Made by a program: the position numbers and the translations under genes. The notes beneath the pieces were generated by a model. It was not told the DNA's origin, did not search any database, and saw only the letters and a list, made by a program, of their open reading frames with translations. A DNA stretch of 64,000 nucleotides from positions 806,001-870,000 of the forward strand of contig NZ_LZEU01000001.1 in the NCBI RefSeq assembly GCF_014490745.1. Direction: 5' to 3'. Source of the DNA: Pseudomonas alcaligenes (GTDB lineage: Bacteria; Pseudomonadota; Gammaproteobacteria; Pseudomonadales; Pseudomonadaceae). Shown in pieces: positions 51,617 to 59,875 of the stretch. Position 1 is the stretch's first letter, and each line of letters opens with the position of its first letter.

Positions 51617-53473
51617 TTAGAACGACACGCCGAAGCTGAGCGCAACGTAGTCGCGGTCGGTATTCGCGTTGTAGTCGCCACCGAAGTAGTCGGTGTAGGC
51701 GAGACTGGCGGTGTAGGTGTTGAGGTAGACGGCATCCAGGCCCAGGCTGATGGCCTTGGAGCCTTCGTTGAAGCCGGGCTCCGGGCCGTAGCCGTTGACG
51801 TCGTGCGACCAGGCCAGGCTGGGCTTGAGCTCGATGCCGTCGATCAAGTTGCTGTACTCCCAGATCGCACGGGCCCGATAACCCCAGGCGGTGCTGGTGG
51901 TGAAGCCGTCGTCGGTGCAGTACTGCGGGGTCTTGGTGTTGATCTGATTGGTACAGATGCTGTTGTCGGCCAGCTCGCCCATGCCGAAGGTGGTGCTGCG
52001 CCCGTAGCGCAGGCCGTCGCCGCCCATGCCGCTGACATGCACCAGGCCCACCTCGCCGACCAGGGTCAGGCGGTCGGCGCCCATCACCTGGTCGAAGAAG
52101 TGGGTGGCGGTGACCTGCGCCTGGGTCATTTCCTTGCGCTGGTAGCCCTTGAGCGCGGCGCTGTTGGCCGCCGTGAAGTAGCCGGAAGACAGCACCGGCG
52201 AGGCGCTGGCTTCGCCGCTGGCGGCGGAGATGATGTCCACCGGGTTGATCTGGATCGGCATGTTCGGCCGGTAGCTGATCTCCCCGGCCAGGGTGGTGCC
52301 GGTGGGCAGGCTGGTGCTGAAGCTGAGGCCGTACAGCTGGATGTCTTCCGGGTAGTCGGCGAACCAGTGCGAGGTGCCCAGCCGGTAGGCCTGGGTCAGC
52401 GCCTGGCCCTGGGCGCTGCCGAGCACGCTGTTGCACAGCCCCGGGTTGCTGATGCCGATATTGGCGCAGGCCTGGCTGGCGAAGCCGAGGTCGGCCATAT
52501 GCGGGCTGCTGATGCCGCTGATGAAGGGCATGCGGCTGTGGTAGTTCATGAAGTAGGCGGCGAACTCGCTGTCCAGCTCCGGGGCGAACCAGCGCAGGGC
52601 GGTGCCCCACTGGCCGGTGTTGCGGGCGTCGTGGTCGCCGGCGCGGGGCACCTGGATGCCTTCACTGGTGAGGTTGACGCCGAAGGGCGTCAGGGCGGCC
52701 TGGGCCAGGGCGTTCTGATCCAGCACCGGGCCGGCCACCAGGCCGTTGCAGCCGTCGGCGATGGCGTCGTTGGGGGCGAAGAAGGTGCCGCAGTTGTCGA
52801 TGACGGTCTGATCCCACTCCAGCTGGTAGAACATCTCCGCGCTCAGGTTGTCGGTGAAGTTCTGCGACAGGTAGAGCATGTTGACCGGGATCAGCCCTTC
52901 CTTGAGCTCGGAACCGGGGCGGCGCAGGGCGGCGACGTCCACCGGGTTGATGCTGTTGATACCGCCCTGGATGAAGGTGCTCTCGCCCCAGCTGACCACC
53001 TGCTTGCCCAGGCGCACGGTGCCCGGTAGGTCGGCGACCGTGTAGTTGTGGTAGGCGAAGGCATCCAGCAGCTGCACGCCGCTGGACTGCGCGCCGGCCT
53101 TGCGGCCGTCGTCGTCGATGTCCTTGAACAGGCGGCTCTCGTCCTTCAGCTCGAAGTCGTACCAGTACTTGCCGCGCAGGAACACGCCGCTATCGCCGTG
53201 GCTCAGCTGCAGGTCATGGATGCCCTTGAAGATCTTGGAGAAGGTTTCACCCTTCTTGAAATTGCGTCGGCCGTCGTCGGTGACGCTGCTGCCGAGCAGA
53301 TCCGGGTCAGGGTTGCGCAGCGCCCAGCTGGCGCCGATGGACAGGGTGGAGTCGAGCTGGCCGTCGATTTCGCCAATGGCAAAGTCGATGGCCTGGGCCG
53401 GTGTGCAAAACAGTGTGGCAAGGCTGATGGCGCAGGCCAGCCGGGCTGGCTGTGCCGGGGGGTGCTTGAACAT
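51617..53473 (-). CDS. DUF1302 outer-membrane protein
   Basis: 618 residues with a signal peptide (cut near TPAQA). The mature part starts IDFAIGEIDGQLDSTLSIGA and contains RLGKQVVSWGESTFIQGGIN, the hallmark of DUF1302, then many amphipathic beta strands and a terminal aromatic residue (VALSFGVSF), as in outer-membrane barrels. It probably admits or binds a hydrophobic aromatic or steroid-like compound. ATG 53473 follows AAGAGGTAG. It is read in the same direction as tetR, with a 259-nt gap that shows no clear promoter or operator. Confidence 0.88.
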   Translation of the reverse strand: MFKHPPAQPARLACAISLATLFCTPAQAIDFAIGEIDGQLDSTLSIGASWALRNPDPDLLGSSVTDDGRRNFKKGETFSKIFKGIHDLQLSHGDSGVFLRGKYWYDFELKDESRLFKDIDDDGRKAGAQSSGVQLLDAFAYHNYTVADLPGTVRLGKQVVSWGESTFIQGGINSINPVDVAALRRPGSELKEGLIPVNMLYLSQNFTDNLSAEMFYQLEWDQTVIDNCGTFFAPNDAIADGCNGLVAGPVLDQNALAQAALTPFGVNLTSEGIQVPRAGDHDARNTGQWGTALRWFAPELDSEFAAYFMNYHSRMPFISGISSPHMADLGFASQACANIGISNPGLCNSVLGSAQGQALTQAYRLGTSHWFADYPEDIQLYGLSFSTSLPTGTTLAGEISYRPNMPIQINPVDIISAASGEASASPVLSSGYFTAANSAALKGYQRKEMTQAQVTATHFFDQVMGADRLTLVGEVGLVHVSGMGGDGLRYGRSTTFGMGELADNSICTNQINTKTPQYCTDDGFTTSTAWGYRARAIWEYSNLIDGIELKPSLAWSHDVNGYGPEPGFNEGSKAISLGLDAVYLNTYTASLAYTDYFGGDYNANTDRDYVALSFGVSF

Positions 53474-53732
53474 CGTGACTACCTCTTGTTGTTTTTGTAC
53501 GGCGACGCAGGCTCTTTTTGCGGGATGAGCCAACCCGTACAGGTCATCGAGGGCTCGATGAGATCCGTAGGCGGATATCGGGTAGAGGAGCGGGGCGGGC
53601 AGCGCCCCGGGTGACGCTGTGCTAGCCGCTGGCGGGCGGCGCTTCAGGCTGGTTCATGGTGCTTCTCCCAGTTTTCTTCGGGCAAAAGCTCCCCCTGCGC
53701 GGCCTGGGCCACGCTCGGTGAAGCGACGGGAT

Positions 53733-54338
53733 TCAGTCCAGGTTGGGCAGTACCGGCAGCGGCTCGCAGGCAAAGCGTCGCGCTTCGTCAGGCGGCACGC
53801 CCCAGGCGCGCAGTACCAGTTCGGCGGTGTCGCTACCGGCATCGCGCCAGGTCTTGTGGCCCTGCAGCACCAGGCTGATGGCGGCCAGTACCGAGCCGGC
53901 GAGCATGCCGACGGCGGACATCAGCTGTTCCTGGCGGAAGTCGAAGCGCTGGCTGGCCAGGCCGGCCAGCGCATCACGTGCCGGCGGGCCATCCCAGAGG
54001 CGCTGCAGGGAGTCGTGGGAGGACGCATAGCGCACCAGGAAGCTGCCCCAGTGTGGCTCCTCGTGGGCCCGGCGGATGTAGAAGCGGATGCCGTTGGCCG
54101 TGCGCTGGGCGGGGTCGAGCCCCGGTGCCGCGCTGCGGTCGACGCGCTCGTTCATCTCCTCCGACAGGTCGCTGGCCACCGCTTCGAACAGCGAGTCGAT
54201 GGACTCCAGGTTCTTGTAGATGGTGTTGCGCGCCAGGCCGGCGCTCTGCGCCAGCTCGCTGATATTGACCTCGGCGATGCGCTTCTCGGCGAACAGGCGC
54301 AGGGCGGCTTCATGGATACGTTTCTGGATGGCGCTCAC
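53733..54338 (-). CDS. TetR-family transcriptional repressor
   Basis: 201 residues. The N-terminal helix-turn-helix reads RIHEAALRLFAEKRIAEVNI and LAQSAGLARNTIYKNLESID; the C-terminal two thirds are the ligand-binding helices. I chose GTG 54338 because GAAGGG lies eight bases upstream; an in-frame GTG at 54380 would lie inside the operator and is unlikely. Its own promoter region carries a perfect palindrome (54374-54389), also present before the meta-cleavage operon and, degenerate, before the amidohydrolases. It is probably the repressor of all three, released by the aromatic substrate or a metabolite. Confidence 0.87.
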   Translation of the reverse strand: MSAIQKRIHEAALRLFAEKRIAEVNISELAQSAGLARNTIYKNLESIDSLFEAVASDLSEEMNERVDRSAAPGLDPAQRTANGIRFYIRRAHEEPHWGSFLVRYASSHDSLQRLWDGPPARDALAGLASQRFDFRQEQLMSAVGMLAGSVLAAISLVLQGHKTWRDAGSDTAELVLRAWGVPPDEARRFACEPLPVLPNLD

Positions 54339-54373
54339 GGCTTGAACCCTTCGGTGAAGGCGAATGCCTGCAT

Positions 54374-54389
54374 TGAACACTTGTGTTCA
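54374..54389. promoter_or_regulatory. TetR-type operator upstream of tetR
   Basis: TGAACAC-TT-GTGTTCA, a perfect palindrome 36 bp upstream of the repressor start. Identity of both arms with the site at 50103-50118 supports autoregulation and shared control. Confidence 0.8.
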
Positions 54390-54534
54390 CGTGAAATCAA
54401 CATGGTTCAGTCTAAAATATTTTAATGGCACCGTATTTTCCCCTTTTAGCCGCTCTATATCAGGACTTTGTGCAGTTCGTCGGCTCGTTTAAGGGGCGCC
54501 GTCCGGCGCCGTGAGGGCGGAAAGCAAGAATCAT

Positions 54535-54563
54535 GTATTGATATATTTGAACACTAATGATCA
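54535..54563. promoter_or_regulatory. Degenerate TetR-type operator upstream of the amidohydrolase pair
   Basis: TGAACAC (54548-54554) is followed after two bases by ATGATCA, a partial match to GTGTTCA, and preceded by GTATTGA (54535-54541). One arm is exact and the others weak, so binding is plausible but weaker than at the other two sites. Confidence 0.5.
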
Positions 54564-54632
54564 ATATAGGACTGTGTTGATTCGTGATCGGCGCTGCCGC
54601 TGGTCGATGTTCCCACTCAGGTGAATGACCCC

Positions 54633-55703
54633 ATGTCCATCAAGCAAGGGCGCATAGACGTCCACCATCACGTGATACCACCTGCCTTCGTCGCCACCAT
54701 GCAGGCCAAGGGCATCGAGAAGGTGGCGGGCGCGCCCCTGCCCAAGTGGGATCCGCAGAAGTCCATCGCGGTGATGGACGCCAACGGCATCCAGACCGCG
54801 ATCACCTCGCTGTCCGCGCCCGGTGTGCACTTCGGCGATGGCGTGGCCCAGGCCGTGGAGCTGGCCCGGCGCTGCAACGAGTTCTCCGCCGGCATGGTGG
54901 CGCAGTACCCCGGGCGCTTCGGCTTCTTCGCCGTGCTGCCGATGCCCTTTACCGCGCAGGCCTGCGCCGAGGCCATCTATGCCCTGGATGTGCTGAAGGC
55001 CGATGGCGTGGTGCTGCTCGGCAGCACCGATGGCCACTTCCTCGGCGACCCGCGCTTTGATGAGCTGATGAGCGAGCTGGATCGCCGCCGCGCGGTGGTG
55101 TTCGTGCATCCCAACCTGCACGAGACCAGTGTCAATATCGGCCTGAACATGCCGGGCTTTCTCATCGAGTTTCTCTGCGACACCACCCGCGCGGCGATCA
55201 ACCTGATCCTCAGCGGCACCCAGGAGAAGTACCCCAACACCCGCTGGATTCTCGCCCATGCCGGCGGCTTCCTGCCCTTCGTGGCCGGGCGCCTGGCCAG
55301 CGTGCAGCTGCCCGAGTTGGAGAAGAACGCGCCCCGGGGCGTGCAGCACTACATCGAGCGCTTCTACTTCGACACCGCGCTGTCGCCGTCGCGCTATTCC
55401 ATGGTGGCGCTGAAGGAGCTGGTCGATCCCTCGCACATCTTGTTCGGCAGCGATTTTCCCTTCGCCCCGGCGCCGGCCTCGGCCCTGCAGTGCCGCACCC
55501 TGGACGAGTCGGATCTGTTCCCCGACCCGCTCAAGTACGGCATCTGCCGTGGCCATGCCCTGGCGCTGTTGCCGCAGTACCGCCTGCGCGACGAGGTGAT
55601 CAGCGCGACGCCGCTGTTCGCCGACGAATCCCTCGCCGCCAGGGCGAAGCGGGCCATGACCGGGCCCATGGCGTCCCTGGTCGAAAACATGCGCAACCGC
55701 TGA
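54633..55703 (+). CDS. ACMSD-like amidohydrolase/decarboxylase 1 (amidohydrolase_2 family)
   Basis: 356 residues. Metal ligands of the ACMSD/gamma-resorcylate decarboxylase group are visible: RIDVHHHVIP (H11, H13), VVFVHPN, WILAHAGGFLP and the aspartate in ILFGSDFPFAP. Members remove a carboxyl group from aromatic acids without oxygen (for example resorcylates, carboxyvanillate or aminocarboxymuconate semialdehyde). No signal peptide, so cytoplasmic. ATG 54633 has AGGTGA upstream. It is divergent from tetR and followed by a paralogue, suggesting entry steps into the ring-cleavage pathway. Hydrolase activity instead of decarboxylation is the main alternative. Confidence 0.83.
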   Translation: MSIKQGRIDVHHHVIPPAFVATMQAKGIEKVAGAPLPKWDPQKSIAVMDANGIQTAITSLSAPGVHFGDGVAQAVELARRCNEFSAGMVAQYPGRFGFFAVLPMPFTAQACAEAIYALDVLKADGVVLLGSTDGHFLGDPRFDELMSELDRRRAVVFVHPNLHETSVNIGLNMPGFLIEFLCDTTRAAINLILSGTQEKYPNTRWILAHAGGFLPFVAGRLASVQLPELEKNAPRGVQHYIERFYFDTALSPSRYSMVALKELVDPSHILFGSDFPFAPAPASALQCRTLDESDLFPDPLKYGICRGHALALLPQYRLRDEVISATPLFADESLAARAKRAMTGPMASLVENMRNR

Positions 55704-55736
55704 GCCGCCGTGCCACTACAAGAACAAGAGGTGATC

Positions 55737-56933
55737 ATGAATCGTCGTACTTTCGTTGCTGGCGCCGGCGCCCTGGTGGGAGCGGGTGTGCTGGTTTCGG
55801 GCATGCACAGCGAGCCCGGGGAACAACCGCAGGCGCCGGCTGACCCCCAGGCCGAGCGCGCCGCCATTGCCGCCGCCGCGCAGGCGGGCAAGATCGATGT
55901 GCACCGCCACCTGGTGACCCCGGCCATGGACGAGCTGCTGGCCCACCGCGGCAGCCGCACCCTGGCCGGTTTCGCGGTGCCGGAGTGGTCGGAGGTGGCG
56001 TTCATGGCCGCCCTGCAGGCCGATGGCATCCAGACCGCCATCACCTCCGTGGTGCTGCCCGGCATCCAGGCCGAGGCGGCCGAGCTGAGCGCCTTCTCGC
56101 GCAGCAGCAACGAGTTCTCCCGCGAGCTGGTCGAGCGCCATCCCAAGCGCCTGGGCTTCTTCGCCCATGTGCCGCTGCCCTTTACCGCCCAGGCCTGCGC
56201 CGAGGCGATCCACGCCCTGGACGTGCTCAAGGCCGACGGCGTGGTGCTGCTGGCCAGCAACGCGGGCAAGTTTCTCGGCGACCCGCTGTTCGACGAACTG
56301 ATGCACGAGCTCAATGCGCGCAGCGCCGTGGTCTTCGTCCACCCCAACGTGCCGGCCCGCGATCCGCTCGGCCTGGGCACGCCGCTCGGGGTGGTCGAGT
56401 TCCCCTGCGACATTGCTCGCGCCGGGCTGAATCTGATCCTCTCGGGCTGCATGGAGCGCTTCCACAAGATCCGCTGGATCCTCTCCCATGCCGGCGGCTT
56501 CCTGCCCTATGTGGCCTGGCGCATATCGCTGGCCAACACCATGCAGGAGTTTGGCGATACCGCCACCCAGGGCGTGCTGACCTATCTGCGGCGCTTCTAT
56601 CTGGACACGGCCACCTCGGTTTCGCGGCCGACCATGGCCACCCTGGGCGAGCTGATCGAACCGAGCCAGCTGCTGTTCGGCAGTGACGCGCCGTTTGCCC
56701 CAGAGCAGCAGACCCAGGCGCAGATCGGCCAGCTAGTGGCTTCCGGTTTCTGGAGTGCCGGGCAGGCCGCGCGGGTCGAGCGGAGCAATGCCCTGAGCCT
56801 GTTCCCGGCGTATCGCCAGCCGGGCGAGACGGTGGCTGCATTGCCGGTCTACCAGCAAGAGTCGCTGAGCAGCCAGGCCAAGCGCCAGGTGCTGGCGCCG
56901 TTGCGCTCGCTGGCGCAGAAGCTGCGCGAGTGA
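55737..56933 (+). CDS. ACMSD-like amidohydrolase/decarboxylase 2 with twin-arginine leader
   Basis: 398 residues, a close paralogue of the preceding protein (shared PFTAQACAEAI, ALDVLKADGVVLL, RWIL-HAGGFLP, LLFGSD-PFAP) with an extra N-terminus. That extension reads MNRRTFVAGAGALVGAGVLV, a twin-arginine type leader, so the folded enzyme may be exported or membrane-held. The first metal motif is IDVHRHLVTP in place of VHHHV, keeping the H-x-H. Identity suggests tandem duplication followed by relocation of one copy. ATG 55737 has AAGAGG upstream. Confidence 0.82.
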   Translation: MNRRTFVAGAGALVGAGVLVSGMHSEPGEQPQAPADPQAERAAIAAAAQAGKIDVHRHLVTPAMDELLAHRGSRTLAGFAVPEWSEVAFMAALQADGIQTAITSVVLPGIQAEAAELSAFSRSSNEFSRELVERHPKRLGFFAHVPLPFTAQACAEAIHALDVLKADGVVLLASNAGKFLGDPLFDELMHELNARSAVVFVHPNVPARDPLGLGTPLGVVEFPCDIARAGLNLILSGCMERFHKIRWILSHAGGFLPYVAWRISLANTMQEFGDTATQGVLTYLRRFYLDTATSVSRPTMATLGELIEPSQLLFGSDAPFAPEQQTQAQIGQLVASGFWSAGQAARVERSNALSLFPAYRQPGETVAALPVYQQESLSSQAKRQVLAPLRSLAQKLRE

Positions 56934-57110
56934 GGAGGGGAAATAGGGCAGGGCGACGCGGGTGGCGTCGCCTGTGGAACACACGCTAGGTAGGAATGGC
57001 CGCGCCTTGTGAGCGCGGCCATGCGCCAAGGCGCCCCGGAGCCGCGTGGTAGTGGGCGGCAGGGCGCGTTGGCGGCGCCACGTTAGGCCGGGATGATCGG
57101 TGGGTCAATT

Positions 57111-57142
57111 GCGATTATCGAACTCGCGTTCGATAATCGCTC
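57111..57142. promoter_or_regulatory. pcaR: PcaR operator upstream of pcaR
   Basis: GCGATTATCGAAC, TCGC, GTTCGATAATCGC is a perfect 13-bp inverted repeat; its right arm extends to GTTCGATAATCGCTC, close to the known Pseudomonas PcaR box GTTCGATAATCGCAC. It lies 27 bp before the pcaR start and indicates autoregulation. The remaining 56934-57110 holds nothing that I can assign. Confidence 0.85.
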
Positions 57143-57169
57143 GAAGCTAGCCCGCCACAGGATCAGACC

Positions 57170-58012
57170 ATGAGCGAGAATTCCCACCCGCCGCTGTTGG
57201 GTATGGCCCCACCCATCGTGGCTTCGCCGGCCAAGCGCATCGACGCGCTGACCGGCGATCCCAACTTCATGACCTCGCTGGCCCGCGGCCTGGCGGTGAT
57301 CCATGCCTTCCAGGAGCGCAAGCGCCACCTGACCATCGCCCAGGTCAGCCACCGCACCGAGATTCCGCGCGCGGCCGTGCGCCGCTGCCTGCACACCCTG
57401 ATCAAGCTCGGCTACGCCACCACCGACGGGCGCACCTACTCGCTGCTGCCCAAGGTGCTCACCCTCGGCCACGCCTACCTGTCCTCGACCCCGCTGGCGG
57501 TTACCGCCCAGCCGATCCTCGACCGCCTCAGCGAGCAGCTGCACGAGGCCTGCTCGATGGCCACCCTGGAGGGCGACGAGATTCTCTACATCGCCCGCTC
57601 GGCCACGCCGCAGCGGCTGATTTCGGTCGACCTCAGCGTCGGTAGTCGGCTGCCGGCCTATTGCACCTCCATGGGCCGCATCCTCCTCGCCGGTCTCGAC
57701 GACCTGGCGCTGGAGGAATACCTCGCCGGCGCCGAGCTGCAGGTCAAGACCAGCCGCACCGTGCACACGGTCGAGGGGCTGCGCGCGAGCATCGCCGAGA
57801 TCCGCCAGCAGGGCTGGGTGATCATCGACCAGGAACTGGAGATGGGCCTGCGCTCGGTGGCCGTGCCACTCAAGGACTCCGCCGGCCAGGTGCTGGCCGC
57901 GCTGAACGTCGGCACCCATGCCGGGCGGGTCAGCCGCCAGGAGCTGGAGACGCGCTTCCTGCCGGTGCTGCTGGAGGCCAGCCGCGAGCTGAGCACGCGG
58001 CTGTTCCACTAG
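57170..58012 (+). CDS. pcaR: PcaR, IclR-family regulator of beta-ketoadipate genes
   Basis: 280 residues. An IclR winged helix (FMTSLARGLAVIHAFQERKR, then IPRAAVRRCLHTLIKLGYAT) is followed by the effector domain with GDEILYIARSATPQRLISVD and LPAYCTSMGRILLAGL. PcaR binds beta-ketoadipate and activates pca genes in Pseudomonas. Its identity is supported by three PcaR boxes (57111, 58102, 59781) in front of itself, pcaK and pcaI. The start is 27 bp after its own box. Confidence 0.92.
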   Translation: MSENSHPPLLGMAPPIVASPAKRIDALTGDPNFMTSLARGLAVIHAFQERKRHLTIAQVSHRTEIPRAAVRRCLHTLIKLGYATTDGRTYSLLPKVLTLGHAYLSSTPLAVTAQPILDRLSEQLHEACSMATLEGDEILYIARSATPQRLISVDLSVGSRLPAYCTSMGRILLAGLDDLALEEYLAGAELQVKTSRTVHTVEGLRASIAEIRQQGWVIIDQELEMGLRSVAVPLKDSAGQVLAALNVGTHAGRVSRQELETRFLPVLLEASRELSTRLFH

Positions 58013-58101
58013 GGGCGCAGCCTGTGCAGGCGTGCCAGGCACGGCCTGTGGTGCACGCGGCGCACCCCGCGGCTGTTGGTAAGCGGGTGGATACAAGAGC
58101 C

Positions 58102-58134
58102 GTTCGATAATCGCCCGAATAGGCGGTTATCGGA
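58102..58134. promoter_or_regulatory. pcaK: PcaR operator upstream of pcaK
   Basis: GTTCGATAATCGCCC (58102-58116) followed by an imperfect inverted copy GGCGGTTATCGGAT (58123-58134 region). It abuts the pcaK promoter at 58135, as expected for an activator site. The 334-nt gap 58013-58346 otherwise holds only that promoter and an untranslated leader; no other gene is visible. Confidence 0.8.
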
Positions 58135-58163
58135 TTGAAGTGGCTCCGGTCTCTCCTTACTGT
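58135..58163 (+). promoter_or_regulatory. pcaK: Sigma-70 promoter of pcaK
   Basis: TTGAAG (58135-58140), 17-bp spacer, TACTGT (58158-58163). It lies immediately after the PcaR box and implies a leader of about 180 nt before the pcaK start. Confidence 0.6.
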
Positions 58164-58346
58164 GGCGACAGCCTTCTCGCGGAGGGCCACCATAAAAACA
58201 ATGAGAGACCGTCACGGCCACAAGCAGCAGTGCCTCGCGCACCTGCCGTTACCTGGCTGCGAGCCGCTTCAGCCCTGGCTGCCACTCATTCCTGCTGCGT
58301 TCGTCGTGCGTGCCATGGCGAAGCAATACCCACAGGAACTCTCGCC

Positions 58347-59696
58347 ATGACCCGCTCTGCCCAGCTTCCCATCAGTGCCAACCTGGACGTGCAGTCCTTC
58401 ATCAACGCCCAGCCGCTGTCGCGCTACCAGTGGCGCATCGTCCTGCTGTGCTTCCTCATCGTGTTCCTCGATGGCCTCGACACCGCTGCCATGGGCTTCA
58501 TCGCCCCGGCGCTGACCCAGGACTGGGGCATCGACCGCGCCAGCCTGGGCCCGGTGATGAGTGCCGCGTTGATCGGCATGGTGTTCGGCGCCCTCGGTTC
58601 CGGGCCGCTGGCCGACCGCTTCGGGCGCAAGCTGGTGCTGGTCACGGCGGTGGCCCTGTTCGGTCTGTTCAGCCTGATCTCGGCCTTCAGCAACAGCGTC
58701 GAGCAACTGCTGGTGCTGCGCCTGCTCACCGGCATCGGCCTGGGCGCGGCGATGCCGAATGCCACCACGCTGCTTTCCGAGTACACCCCGGAGCGCCTCA
58801 AGTCGCTACTGGTGACCAGCATGTTCTGCGGCTTCAACCTGGGCATGGCCTGTGGCGGCTTCATCTCCGCCAAGCTGATCCCGGCCTACGGCTGGCACAG
58901 CCTGCTGCTGCTCGGTGGTTTGCTGCCGCTGCTGCTGGCGCTGCTGCTGGCCTGGCGCCTGCCGGAGTCGGCGCGTTTCCTGGTGGTACGCAACCGCCCG
59001 GTGGACAAGGTGCGCCAGGTGCTGGCGCCGATCGCCCCGGCGGAAATCGCCCTGGCCGGCTCCTTCAGCGTGCCGGAGCAGCAGACGGTATCGGGTGGCA
59101 ACGTGTTCCGCCTGATCTTCTCCGGGCAGTTCCGCGCCGGCACCCTGCTGCTGTGGCTGACCTATTTCATGGGCCTGGTGATCGTCTACCTGCTCACCAG
59201 CTGGCTGCCGACCCTGATGCGCGACGGCGGCGCGAGCATGGAGCAGGCCGCCTTCATCGGCGCGCTGTTCCAGTTCGGCGGGGTGCTCAGCGCGGTGGGC
59301 GTGGGCTGGGCGATGGATCGCTGGAACCCGCACAAGGTGATCGGCTGCTTCTACCTGCTGGCCGGGGTGTTCGCCTACTGCGTGGGCCAGAGCCTTGGCC
59401 AGGTGACCCTGCTGGCCACCCTGGTGCTGCTGGCCGGCATGTGCATCAACGGCGCGCAATCGGCGATGCCGTCGCTGGCGGCACGCTTCTACCCGACTCA
59501 GGGGCGCGCCACTGGCGTGTCGTGGATGCTCGGCATCGGCCGCTTTGGCGCCATTCTCGGCGCCTGGATCGGCGCCACCCTGCTGGGCCTGGGCTGGAGC
59601 TTCGAGCAGGTGCTCACCGCCCTGGTGCTGCCGGCGGCCCTGGCGACCACGGCTGTCTTGGTCAAAGGCCTGGTTAGCCACGCCGACGCGACTTAA
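58347..59696 (+). CDS. pcaK: PcaK, 4-hydroxybenzoate/protocatechuate MFS transporter
   Basis: 449 residues, 12 membrane segments, aromatic acid:H+ symporter family. The start SAQLPISANLDVQSFINAQP and the first helix motif DGLDTAAMGFIAPAL match PcaK, as does GPLADRFGRKLVL in the loop between helices 2 and 3. It imports 4-hydroxybenzoate and acts as its chemoreceptor partner in P. putida. ATG 58347 has AGGAA upstream; longer in-frame extension to 58140 is not needed. It sits between pcaR and pcaI. Confidence 0.92.
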   Translation: MTRSAQLPISANLDVQSFINAQPLSRYQWRIVLLCFLIVFLDGLDTAAMGFIAPALTQDWGIDRASLGPVMSAALIGMVFGALGSGPLADRFGRKLVLVTAVALFGLFSLISAFSNSVEQLLVLRLLTGIGLGAAMPNATTLLSEYTPERLKSLLVTSMFCGFNLGMACGGFISAKLIPAYGWHSLLLLGGLLPLLLALLLAWRLPESARFLVVRNRPVDKVRQVLAPIAPAEIALAGSFSVPEQQTVSGGNVFRLIFSGQFRAGTLLLWLTYFMGLVIVYLLTSWLPTLMRDGGASMEQAAFIGALFQFGGVLSAVGVGWAMDRWNPHKVIGCFYLLAGVFAYCVGQSLGQVTLLATLVLLAGMCINGAQSAMPSLAARFYPTQGRATGVSWMLGIGRFGAILGAWIGATLLGLGWSFEQVLTALVLPAALATTAVLVKGLVSHADAT

Positions 59697-59780
59697 GCCC
59701 GGCTGCGCAAAGCAGTTGACCTACAACGCCCCGGCTACCGGGGCGTTGTCGTTTCTGCCGGCCGCGATGAGGTTGGTAGT

Positions 59781-59814
59781 GTTCGATAATCGAACTGTTA
59801 GTCGATTATCGAAT
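59781..59814. promoter_or_regulatory. pcaI: PcaR operator upstream of pcaIJFD
   Basis: GTTCGATAATCGAAC (59781-59795), itself palindromic, then an inverted copy CGATTATCGAAT (59803-59814). It is 62-95 bp upstream of the pcaI start and strongly resembles the other two boxes. Confidence 0.85.
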
Positions 59815-59875
59815 TGTATGGTGGCGGGAGCGGCAGTAACTTGGCCTCACGCCTCGTTCCCAACAGAGACTCACC

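Noticed and set aside
53474..53732. Search for a TetR operator or promoter before the DUF1302 gene
   Set aside because: No TGAACAC-type palindrome or convincing promoter was found; read-through from tetR is the simpler explanation.
58140..58346. Longer N-terminus for pcaK starting at 58140
   Set aside because: It would cover the predicted -10 element and add about 69 residues absent from PcaK proteins; ATG 58347 has AGGAA and gives the usual 449 residues.
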